NCBI RefSeq assembly: GCF_000406105.1
Contig: NZ_CM001974.1
Span: 1,713,507 to 1,777,506 of the forward strand
Length of the DNA: 64,000 nucleotides
Source: Dickeya chrysanthemi NCPPB 402
Lineage (GTDB): Bacteria; Pseudomonadota; Gammaproteobacteria; Enterobacterales; Enterobacteriaceae
Direction: 5' to 3'
Both the position numbers and the translations under genes were made by a program. The notes beneath the pieces were generated by a model. That model ran no database searches and had not been told where the DNA came from. It saw nothing but the letters and a program-made list of their open reading frames with translations. How positions within the stretch are numbered: position 1 is the first letter of the stretch; every line of letters begins with the position of its first letter. This document shows, piece by piece, positions 1 to 7,363 of this stretch.

Positions 1-31
1 GAGGGGCTCGGTAATTACAGGAAAAGACGCT

Positions 32-682
32 ATGAACACTTTCTATTGGGTGCTTTTCATGGGGCTGCTGATAAACATACCATCACTGGCACCGGTGTTG
101 TTTCTACATAAGATATCAAAGAAGGTTAAGGCATCGTTGGCCCTGAGACTTTTTCTGCTGAACGCCTTCTTGGTACTTTCTGTTGTGACGGTATCGCAGA
201 ACACCACACAAAAATATGGACTGTACCCTGTATGGCTGATTATTATTGCTATTGGGCTGTTTGCGGTCACGCTAGTGCCAACGATAAAATTTATACGTAA
301 GCATTTAACTGTCGGGAAAAGCAGGGCTGTTGTCCTCTCATCATTCCTGATTGTCTATGCCGTCAGAATTCATGCCGTGTTTGCAAACGCTTATGGCAGC
401 GGATACACGCTTAATGGACACAATACAGTCTGGACGTTGTGCTTTCTGTTTGCATGTCTTGTTACTTATCTTGGTTGTGCTGGGAATAAAAAATATTATG
501 GGACATCTATTCCTCTTGCCAATGCGCAGCCTAAAAGTCATAAAGCCTATGCTCCCCAATCAGAGATTGATGTCGATATTGCTGTGAAAGGATCAAGTGT
601 GTTATTCGACCCAAATCTGGATATTGTGGAACAGCAGCGCTATCGGGATGCTATTGAAAAGCGAAATAATGATAGCTGGTAA
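32..682 (+). CDS. Polytopic membrane protein, unknown
   Basis: This 216-residue protein is not recognised. Its first 150 residues are largely hydrophobic and could form four or five membrane segments, at roughly residues 5-25, 40-56, 68-86, 102-118 and 133-150. The C-terminal 60 residues are soluble and polar. There is no lipobox and no obvious catalytic motif. The ATG is preceded by a purine-rich stretch (ggaaaag) that can serve as a ribosome binding site. It lies at the very edge of the window, so any upstream operon partner is unseen, and it is followed by a good terminator. Membrane location is an inference from hydrophobicity; a role in transfer or entry exclusion is possible in a mobilisable island but nothing in the sequence shows it. 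Confidence 0.6.
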   Translation: MNTFYWVLFMGLLINIPSLAPVLFLHKISKKVKASLALRLFLLNAFLVLSVVTVSQNTTQKYGLYPVWLIIIAIGLFAVTLVPTIKFIRKHLTVGKSRAVVLSSFLIVYAVRIHAVFANAYGSGYTLNGHNTVWTLCFLFACLVTYLGCAGNKKYYGTSIPLANAQPKSHKAYAPQSEIDVDIAVKGSSVLFDPNLDIVEQQRYRDAIEKRNNDSW

Positions 683-713
683 GCTGTTTTAATCTATAAT
701 CTTAATTCATATG

Positions 714-740
714 GCCCTGTCTGATACAGGGCTTATTTTA
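714..740 (+). terminator. Rho-independent terminator after the first gene
   Basis: A 7-bp perfect stem (gccctgt / acagggc, 714-720 and 726-732) with loop ctgat is followed by a T-rich run. It closes the membrane-protein gene about 30 bp after its stop. Confidence 0.75.
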
Positions 741-899
741 TTGTGGCTTTTATAGCTGGTAAGGCGATCTTCTCTGACAATGTTGTGTTCAGAAGGAGAG
801 TGTAAGTAGCTCGATTACTAAATCATGTTCTGATACGAATAGAAAATGCGTGGTTTCGTATAAGTCAAAAGTATTCTTTCCGATAACGAGAACAACATG

Positions 900-1955
900 C
901 TAGGTTTTTGGAATTAATTTTCCTGATATCTTTCTTTTCTTGGGGGCTTGAATCTGCAATTGTGTTTCATCAAGCTTAATTATCTTTATATTGCTAAAGA
1001 ATAAATCATCACTTTCCTCTTTTACTATTTCATTATTGGCGAGGGATTTTATTGCATGAGATGAAACACTAAGGAGTGAGTCATCCAACTTAAGATCGCT
1101 CAATGCTGGGAAGGATATTTCATATTTGAACTTACTGTTTTTAAGGGTGTTATATCTTATCTTATAAAGACTAGAATACGAAAATAGAGGTACTTGAAGA
1201 CAATAATTACCTATGCAAAATGAGAAGATATAATATTCCATATCTGATTCATTTTTCTGGAAAAGAAATACTTTGCTATTGGGGAATGGTATTTTTCCAG
1301 AAAAGGAAATTTCATTGTAAGTTAATAAATCAGGAATGGCAAGAATATGTGTGGGATTATTGTGTTCGTCAACATCAAATGTTATAGGATAAGGTATTTC
1401 ATCACCAGTAATAACGTAATTAGCTAGATTTATATATTCCCTTACGTTGTCTTTAGGCATTATAGACAAGGCCATTTTTACAAGGAATTTATATACCCAA
1501 GTCGGGTTGTATGGTTTTTTCTTATTTCTTATAACACTTTCGCATGTTTCTTCATTTAAGGTAACTAATTCAGTATCAGGAGATAGTGAAATTTGCAATA
1601 TATTGAAGGTAGGGTTAAATTCAACAAACTGTTTTGGATGATCCGTTTTATCTAAAACAGTAGTTGAAACTCCATTTTTACCTCTGCACTTAAAAAAAGT
1701 TTTTTTTATCCCCAAGAAATTATCAAAATGTCTTTCTATTGTATCTCCAAAATGCTTATTACAACTATCGCATTCATTATAAAAGAAAATATTTTTATTT
1801 CCTAAAAACTCAGGTACTGCATGAGCCTTTTTCTTGAATTTTTCGGGGGAATAGGGATGGTTGCAAAATAAGCACCTTCCGTTTTCTTCTCCTAAATAAA
1901 TAGGTTCCATATTGTTTGTTTGGAAAAATTCAAATTCTGATATAAGTTTTAACAT
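900..1955 (-). CDS. HNH_5-type endonuclease-like protein
   Basis: This 351-residue protein has an N-terminal zinc-finger-like HNH module of the HNH_5 type: CxxC at residues 28-31, the AHAVPEFLGN segment around His45, and CDSCN at 62-66 followed by FG. In this family the cysteines hold zinc and the His/Asn act at the nuclease centre. The remaining 280 residues match no domain I know and may be a specificity or sensor region. The gene is AT-rich and stands alone, with no partner closely linked on its strand. Proteins of this build are often found in defence or mobile loci, but here the role is inferred from the motif alone. The start at 1955 has GGGGTAT upstream; Met16 has no ribosome binding site. 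Confidence 0.6.
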   Translation of the reverse strand: MLKLISEFEFFQTNNMEPIYLGEENGRCLFCNHPYSPEKFKKKAHAVPEFLGNKNIFFYNECDSCNKHFGDTIERHFDNFLGIKKTFFKCRGKNGVSTTVLDKTDHPKQFVEFNPTFNILQISLSPDTELVTLNEETCESVIRNKKKPYNPTWVYKFLVKMALSIMPKDNVREYINLANYVITGDEIPYPITFDVDEHNNPTHILAIPDLLTYNEISFSGKIPFPNSKVFLFQKNESDMEYYIFSFCIGNYCLQVPLFSYSSLYKIRYNTLKNSKFKYEISFPALSDLKLDDSLLSVSSHAIKSLANNEIVKEESDDLFFSNIKIIKLDETQLQIQAPKKRKISGKLIPKT

Positions 1956-2034
1956 TATATATATACCCCAAATAATAGAGTAAGGCCACCCTCAATAAAA
2001 TTAATTAAAGAGGGCGACTAAATTTCAGGCCTTG

Positions 2035-2103
2035 TTAGTCTTCTATTAGCGCAAGAATGAACTCCAGCACTAAGATAACGATCCTAATAAAAATTTTCAT
2101 CAT
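2035..2103 (-). CDS. Possible small hydrophobic peptide
   Basis: A 22-codon reading frame begins with two Met codons (2101-2103, 2098-2100) and ends in IED. Its core is a single hydrophobic helix rich in Ile, Leu and Val, in size and build like type I toxin peptides (Ibs, TisB). No strong ribosome binding site is present, which is common for such toxins. No antisense RNA promoter could be identified by eye. The longer frame reaching 2229 has an unconvincing N-terminus. This is a weak call based on composition only. Confidence 0.2.
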   Translation of the reverse strand: MMKIFIRIVILVLEFILALIED

Positions 2104-2535
2104 TTTTATCTCAGTAAAATATAAAGGAAGTTGCCATTTCTGGCGAGTTCCAAGATATAAAACTGATGGATCTTGGTGAAGTATACATTGTGGCGTCTCA
2201 GAAGTAAAGAGTCTGCAAGTTTTTTTCAATGATTTTACTTATGGATACTCAATCTATTCAGAGTGAATATCATATTGAAGAGATTAAGCTGATATGATTG
2301 AAATAATATTGGTTGGTAAGATATAGCATGAAGAATTCGAGCAAGCCTTAAATAATTGTAGCTTCGTTATTGAGTCTCAGTAGATTGAAAGTGATATGCT
2401 GCTCCTTGGGTGCATCTGTGATATGACTGAGATGTTGAGCTCATCGTGGCTTTATTGCCTACTGACTGTTTTCTGAGATCTTTTAAATAACAAGTCAAGG
2501 TGGGCTTCGCCCTTCCAGAAACTATTACTCTATAT
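2104..2535. other. Intergenic, no gene seen
   Basis: About 430 bp of AT-rich DNA between the HNH-like gene and the relaxase gene. No convincing coding frame, repeat or terminator was seen on either strand. Confidence 0.4.
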
Positions 2536-3957
2536 TTAATCGTTATGATAACCCGGTGGTTTCAATTTAGAAGCTGGCTTTTTCCTGTCTGCTGTTAGCG
2601 TTGGTATGTAGTCAAATTCACTCTTAGTCTGTGATGGGTTAACCGGACGACTTGGAAAACGTCTGACCTCATCAGGTGTCGGTTTGTAGTCATCCTTGTT
2701 AAATCTGGCACGCCTTTCATACTCAGCGCGTGGCACATAGATCCCCTGTACCTCATCAAACACATAGTTTTCGGCAATACGCTTATCGTGATCAGCTTCA
2801 ACGGAAACAGGGGCTGGTTTCTTTCTGGCCCAGACAAATTTTTCTCTTATATATTCCACTACCAGTAAAGTGAAACGCTTGAACACACCATCCTGACGAG
2901 GTTTAACCTGCTTCCTCTTGCTTTTAACAGGAGCGCGTTTGACCGCTCTGGCAGTTGAAGAGGATGGGGTTTTCAATTTGGTGCGTGTATGAGGCGCAGG
3001 AGCAACCAGAACAGGCTGTTGCTCTTCGGATGATGCTGACTGTGAACCTGTCTCAGAGAACTCTGTTCGAGGTTGTATTTCAGGTAAGACGATTTCAACA
3101 GGTTCAGGAAGCTGCGATACGGTAAAACTTCTGAGGTCAACAACGATCTGAAGATCCAAATCTTTGAAGACACTATATGTGGCCTGAGCTTCCTGTTTCA
3201 TCTCATCGCGTACAGCCTGTTCAGCAGCACGTTTTTCCTGAACGCTTCGACTGTTCCACTTGGCACGATGAACACGTTGCATTGCCGGGCGGCTGGTTGC
3301 TGTTGCTTTGGCAAGCCATAGCGCTTTTTCTTCTGCATCCAAGGTAATAGCAGCATGTTCGAGTGCTTCATTATGTTGAGCCTCAATAGAACGATGATCA
3401 ATACGTTCTGACACGCCTGATGCTTCAAGATAGCGATTGGCAAGAGCAGACCACGCTTCACGCCATAGGATTACGTTTTTCTTGTCGTTCCAGCTCCTTT
3501 CTTTTTTACCAAAGCCATCAGCGGTGATCGGTTTTAATGTCAACATCACATGTGCGTGGGGATTATTACCATCAAGATCGTGGAAGGCGATATCGGCAAT
3601 CATTCCTTTATCGACGAAATTCTTCTGGCAGTATTCAACGACCAGTTTTATCTTGTCTTCATTGTTCAGTTCGCAGGGAATAGCCACATCAAAATAACGG
3701 GCTGTTTGACCGTCTTTCTGACGCTCAACCCTTTCAACTTCATTCCACAAGGAGCTTGAGCTTTCAACAATATCAGCAGGTGCGTAAACAGGCGCTAATA
3801 TCAGATGATGGAATAAATCTGTTCGGTGGCTGAAATCATAGGTATTTCCTGTGCGATCATCTGTTATTCTGCAACGTGCATGATAGGCTGCCTTCCTACA
3901 GGAAGACATACCCTCAGAACGTTTCACAATTTTAAACTCCAGATGAAATATCGCCAT
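2536..3957 (-). CDS. mobA: MobA/MobL (MOBQ) relaxase
   Basis: A 473-residue relaxase that nicks DNA at oriT and pilots the single strand during mobilisation. The N-terminal domain has the MobA/MobL pattern: MAIFHLEFKIVKR, then AAYHAR with Tyr25 as likely nucleophile, and the metal-binding triad in AFHDLDGNNPHAHVML (His126, His134, His136). The C-terminal half is charged and low in complexity (many Pro, Lys, Glu) with no recognisable helicase or primase domain. The open frame extends upstream to 4146, but conserved homology begins at the ATG at 3957, and the extra part reads through the hairpin-rich leader, so 3957 is preferred. The oriT-like hairpins lie 60-190 bp upstream. No coupling protein or VirB genes adjoin it, so it should depend on a helper system such as the one at 33-50 kb. 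Confidence 0.88.
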   Translation of the reverse strand: MAIFHLEFKIVKRSEGMSSCRKAAYHARCRITDDRTGNTYDFSHRTDLFHHLILAPVYAPADIVESSSSLWNEVERVERQKDGQTARYFDVAIPCELNNEDKIKLVVEYCQKNFVDKGMIADIAFHDLDGNNPHAHVMLTLKPITADGFGKKERSWNDKKNVILWREAWSALANRYLEASGVSERIDHRSIEAQHNEALEHAAITLDAEEKALWLAKATATSRPAMQRVHRAKWNSRSVQEKRAAEQAVRDEMKQEAQATYSVFKDLDLQIVVDLRSFTVSQLPEPVEIVLPEIQPRTEFSETGSQSASSEEQQPVLVAPAPHTRTKLKTPSSSTARAVKRAPVKSKRKQVKPRQDGVFKRFTLLVVEYIREKFVWARKKPAPVSVEADHDKRIAENYVFDEVQGIYVPRAEYERRARFNKDDYKPTPDEVRRFPSRPVNPSQTKSEFDYIPTLTADRKKPASKLKPPGYHND

Positions 3958-4020
3958 ATAATAAAAGACCTCAATATAAAATAAAACCAAAATATAAAAC
4001 GCAACGATAACTATGCTGCC

Positions 4021-4150
4021 GTTAGTTTTTCGCAAGAAAAACTTCGGGGTTGACGTTGACTTTGTTTCCGAAGGAAACGGTGTTAGCCTGCGGCAGGCAA
4101 CCGTCGGTAGACCCCACACACTGCGTAGCAGTGTATAAGTGGGCATTGTC
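4021..4150. other. Putative oriT of the MOBQ element
   Basis: Four short perfect hairpins lie in a row: 4025-4042 (arms gtttttc/gaaaaac), 4064-4078 (gtttcc/ggaaac), 4086-4098 (gcctg/caggc) and 4118-4134 (acactgc/gcagtgt). The last is followed directly by ATAAGTGGGCATT, which resembles the IncQ/R1162 nick region (inverted repeat followed by TAAGTGCGCCCT). It lies just upstream of the MOBQ relaxase gene, as oriT does in many MOBQ plasmids. The nick position is inferred, not shown. Confidence 0.5.
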
Positions 4151-4859
4151 TTATTAAAAATAGAGACAATGTAAAAGCCTCCCTACTTAATTAATACGAA
4201 ATATATGAGTCCCTGTAAAACAAAACGCCGAATTAAGCGGCGCAATCTGGATAAACGGGCGAAGTATTCCTTCGATATTATAGTAATGGGGTTTAGATGG
4301 CGTCCGAAGGACAAAAAGAGTGTTAATTTATCCCGCCGTAAGGCGGGAAAGTGCTAAAACAAGAAAATAGGTGAGTTTGTCGGTAGTTTTCCCTGTTGCA
4401 CAATTCACAGGTCAACTATGGAAATCAGGATTAAATTTTAACAAGTAAAATGAAAAGCACTAATAAACAAAAATAAGTAACGCGGAGAGGTCGGGGTTTT
4501 AGAAATGTAGTGGATTTATATAATCTGTTTGTGGTTTTCATTTTATTATGTCCACTTTATCTAACTAGGCTGAAACAACAAAGTGACTTTATTGTCATAA
4601 GCTATTTAATACACAATCTCGTTTCTGGCATCTTATGGTTTTTTTAGATCTATGAGCGATATTATACTGCTGTGCAGAAAAGTGCTTTACTTTTGAGCAG
4701 CCTTTGTAGCATAAAGTATTGGCGCTGTTTTATCTTTTTGGTTATACCTGCAAAAGGCCTCGGATGTGTTGCCATTACTAAAATTTTATAGATCAGTAAA
4801 CAGTATGTGTTGCAGTATTGTGGGGCGGCTATTTAGATTCAAAACTACAGGATAGAAAA
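4151..4859. other. Intergenic, one hairpin
   Basis: About 700 bp, AT-rich towards the right. A 7-bp GC hairpin (tcccgcc gtaa ggcggga) lies at 4331-4348 without a clear T-run on the plus strand. No credible gene, iteron array or promoter stood out. Confidence 0.4.
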
Positions 4860-5456
4860 ATGGATAAGATTACAGGATATTTTACGAAAGACATTGTGGT
4901 TTCTCTATCAAGAGTATTATCACACTCACAATATTTTGCAATTAAAATAAAAAATGATGAACTTTCATGGAGGAAAATATTATTCCTATATTTTGGTTTC
5001 TGGACTATATCAAGAGTTATAACAAACTCTATATTTGAGTTTTATCTGAATGGGAAGGTATTAAATGATTTAAAGTTATTTTTCTTTCAAACAATATATA
5101 TATTTATTTTTTCTTTTTTGATTCGTAGTGTAATGTTTATATTAAAAGGGAGGTTATCATACGAAAAAACCTTAAAGCTTTTTTTCATATATGGCGGTGT
5201 AATTTATATTATTAATAGTATATTAATGATGTTTGATATCTATTTAGATAGAGGTGGAAATAGGCTTATAGTTTTTTTTGTTTCATCTTTAGCAGCAATG
5301 TGGATTTCAATCTCCTTTCTGACAATATTAAAAATTAATGAAGTAAATGGAAAAGCAAGGCGAACCGTAGGCGTATTATTACTAATATTCTCATCCTTTT
5401 TACTTTCTAACATTACATCTGTGATGGCACCATATTTAATCCTAATGGATAGTTAG
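4860..5456 (+). CDS. Multi-spanning membrane protein, unknown
   Basis: A 198-residue, very AT-rich gene for a protein with about five hydrophobic segments (near residues 45-65, 78-97, 112-130, 138-160 and 172-192). The pattern of loosely spaced helices resembles Yip1-like integral membrane proteins, but no signature residue supports that, so it is left as unknown. The frame is open from 4818 (TTG), yet the ATG at 4860 has AGGAT upstream and starts the soluble N-terminus. It is a single-gene unit ended by a strong terminator and faces the GIY-YIG gene tail to tail. Base composition differs clearly from the conjugation genes, which fits recent acquisition. Confidence 0.55.
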   Translation: MDKITGYFTKDIVVSLSRVLSHSQYFAIKIKNDELSWRKILFLYFGFWTISRVITNSIFEFYLNGKVLNDLKLFFFQTIYIFIFSFLIRSVMFILKGRLSYEKTLKLFFIYGGVIYIINSILMMFDIYLDRGGNRLIVFFVSSLAAMWISISFLTILKINEVNGKARRTVGVLLLIFSSFLLSNITSVMAPYLILMDS

Positions 5457-5467
5457 AAAATAAAAAA

Positions 5468-5495
5468 AAGGGAGCTTTGTAGAGTTCCCTTTTTT
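5468..5495 (+). terminator. Rho-independent terminator
   Basis: A stem of agggagct pairing with agttccct (one mismatch), loop ttgtag, is followed by a run of Ts. It sits 11 bp after the membrane-protein stop; the A-run on the other side could let it act on both strands. Confidence 0.75.
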
Positions 5496-5550
5496 GTTGC
5501 TCTATCTATTTTATGCCAAATGTTTTTAAAAAATAAAATAATAGATGTAA

Positions 5551-6057
5551 TTATTTATTGTCACGGTAAAATTGAGTACTGATTTCTGGCATTAGTGACT
5601 TCCTTCTTCCTGTGTTGAAAATACGGAAGTTTTCCTTTTTAAAGTTAGTGCTAGAAAGTGACTGACTATTATAAGTAGGTTGATGCGAATAAATTAACAG
5701 TTCCTCAATGGCAATGAGCATAGTATTTTCTGTTCCTACAGGAATATAGTTTTCAATTTTATTCCGTTCTTCCCAGTTTATAAATTCACCAAATGAAGCA
5801 AAGAAAACCTTAACTTCATCACACTGATTAGAAAAGCGACTGTAGTGTTCTAATATCCTTTCCTTTATACTTCTCTCTGTTTTTCCGATATATAAAAGAA
5901 CATTGCTACCATAAGTCGGATGACTACCATAAATCTGGTAAAGGCAATGCCATTCTTTTAATATTTTTCCATTTTTATCTTTTAGAATGTCATCTAAGTA
6001 ATAGGGACCTTCCCAATATACATCGTAAATTTTAACCGCTATTTTTTCATTAAACAT
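5551..6057 (-). CDS. GIY-YIG-like nuclease domain protein
   Basis: A 168-residue protein containing a variant GIY-YIG fold. LYQIYG at residues 39-44 stands for the GIY strand, LLYIGKT at 54-60 for YIG, ERSIKERILEHY supplies the conserved Arg, and AIEELLIYSHQPTYNSQ near 116-132 supplies the catalytic Glu and Asn-type end motif. GIY-YIG enzymes cut one DNA strand with a metal ion. No DNA-binding domain is attached, and no partner gene is fused or coupled, so the target is unknown. It may be a solitary homing, repair or defence nuclease. The gene is AT-rich and its start has only a weak ribosome binding site. Confidence 0.6.
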   Translation of the reverse strand: MFNEKIAVKIYDVYWEGPYYLDDILKDKNGKILKEWHCLYQIYGSHPTYGSNVLLYIGKTERSIKERILEHYSRFSNQCDEVKVFFASFGEFINWEERNKIENYIPVGTENTMLIAIEELLIYSHQPTYNSQSLSSTNFKKENFRIFNTGRRKSLMPEISTQFYRDNK

Positions 6058-6454
6058 AGAAATTTTTTAAAGTTATTTGATGATATGGATAATATCGGCA
6101 TGTGCTAAAGAAACTTTAGTTCTGAATGATTTTAGTTAATATAAAAAATTATTCTTAATGTTGCAGGTGATTTGTCTCCCCTCGCTAATCTCAGTAACTT
6201 ACTAGAGTATGCTCTTGGCGATTTATCCGATTATTTTTCCCTGCAACTCTAACCATTCAGCTATATAATATAAAACTTATCAACGATTATTTATAATAAT
6301 GCTATATTGGTTTTGATTTTATGGGGTTGCGGGAGTGATATAATTTAGCTAAATATTTAATGAGAGTAACTTCATAAAATAAAATTATATTATTCTATTG
6401 ATAATTATCAAAAATATGATAAATGATAATATATAACAAGAACAAGGAGGTGTA
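6058..6454. other. AT-rich leader with a 14-bp palindrome
   Basis: About 400 bp upstream of the small mobilisation-type operon. It contains the perfect palindrome ttgataattatcaa (6398-6411) and nearby gataa repeats, which could be an operator for autoregulation. A strong ribosome binding site, AAGGAGGT, sits at 6444-6451 just before the ATG at 6455. Confidence 0.35.
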
Positions 6455-6712
6455 ATGTATAAAAATAACGATGAAGCTATTGATTGGGAAGCCAAACGAC
6501 TTTTAGATGATGGCGTTTATACCGATACAGAACAAGCCTATTTAGAAGCAGAAAAAATAGTAATCAATATTAGGGAGCAAGCAAAGCAGCGCCAGATGAA
6601 GCAACAATTTAAATTGAAGATTAAGTCAGTCAAGAAACAAATTGGTAATGGTTATGATTATGCGGATGTCCCTTATGCCAACAAGAAAAAACATTGGGGG
6701 AAATATAAATGA
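6455..6712 (+). CDS. Small charged protein, unknown
   Basis: An 85-residue protein rich in Lys, Gln and Glu, probably helical (residues 20-60), ending in a Lys/Tyr-rich tail. It is preceded by a near-perfect ribosome binding site (AAGGAGGT) and overlaps the next gene by 4 bp (ATGA), so the two are translationally coupled. No family is recognised. Since its partner resembles a conjugal TraD/MobC accessory protein, a role at oriT or in relaxosome assembly is possible but inferred only from context. A toxin-antitoxin role was considered because of the size and coupling; neither protein shows a known toxin motif. Confidence 0.55.
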   Translation: MYKNNDEAIDWEAKRLLDDGVYTDTEQAYLEAEKIVINIREQAKQRQMKQQFKLKIKSVKKQIGNGYDYADVPYANKKKHWGKYK

Positions 6713-6993
6713 CCAGAAAGGATATAAAACAACAAATTGCTTCAGCACAGGAACGCTTATATTTCTTGGAAGCTAAAAAGAAACAGCAAACGAAAAAAGA
6801 AAACACCCGCCAGAAAATTATTTTCGGTGCAGAGGTTGCCAAAGTCTTAGGATGTGATATTGGTTATGTAGATAAAGAATTAGTCTTTGGAGTTCTTCTT
6901 AATATACCCAATCTTCATGAGAGTGATGTTCAGGTTTACAGAGCACAGGGCCAAGTCTATATCGAAAATGTTATAAATAAATCCAAATGTTAA
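6709..6993 (+). CDS. TraD/MobC-like mobilisation accessory protein
   Basis: A 94-residue protein whose N-terminal half is a Lys-rich helix or coiled coil (MTRKDIKQQI to KKENTR) followed by RQKIIFGAEVAKVLG. This layout matches the small conjugal transfer TraD family (PF06412-like), where a basic coiled coil precedes an R-x-x-I-x-x-GA motif. Such proteins help a relaxase bind or open oriT. It overlaps the preceding small gene by 4 bp. The island relaxase lies 2.7 kb away on the opposite strand. The family assignment rests on a short motif and remains tentative. Confidence 0.45.
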   Translation: MTRKDIKQQIASAQERLYFLEAKKKQQTKKENTRQKIIFGAEVAKVLGCDIGYVDKELVFGVLLNIPNLHESDVQVYRAQGQVYIENVINKSKC

Positions 6994-7363
6994 TTATTTT
7001 TCACGTCCGAACGGTGAACCGGCCTAAAACTTGCTTTTAGGCCGGTGAACTGTTGAGCAAGCCCTAGAGGGCGCGGTAGCTTGTCTAGGTATTAGGAGTG
7101 ACAGAATATGATTGTCTGCTCTGAGCGAATTGCTTACATTCAGGTAACATCAACATTATTAAACAGGTCAATCCATTACTGCCCATAATGTTGTCAAAAC
7201 TATCTACTATGTGAGTTATGATATTATAAAATATATAATGTATTATCTGATGTTAAATATTTTTTGCTTTGTTTGCCATTTAAGAATATAAAAATTGGCT
7301 CGATACACAAAAAATTTCTATCAAGCAGGTGTTTGTGAAAATAACACCTGCTTGATCTAATAA
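6994..7363. other. Intergenic with 11-bp perfect hairpin
   Basis: A perfect hairpin, arms ccggcctaaaa (7019-7029) and ttttaggccgg (7035-7045), is followed by a second dyad around gccctagagggcgc (7061-7074). There is no T-run, so it is not a standard terminator. Placement right after a mobilisation-type gene leaves open a second origin-of-transfer or replication role. The rest, to 7363, is AT-rich and shows nothing else. Confidence 0.35.

Noticed and set aside
7071..7083. ops-like sequence (GCGGTAGCTTG)
   Set aside because: Close to the RfaH ops element, but no plus-strand operon follows it, so no function fits.
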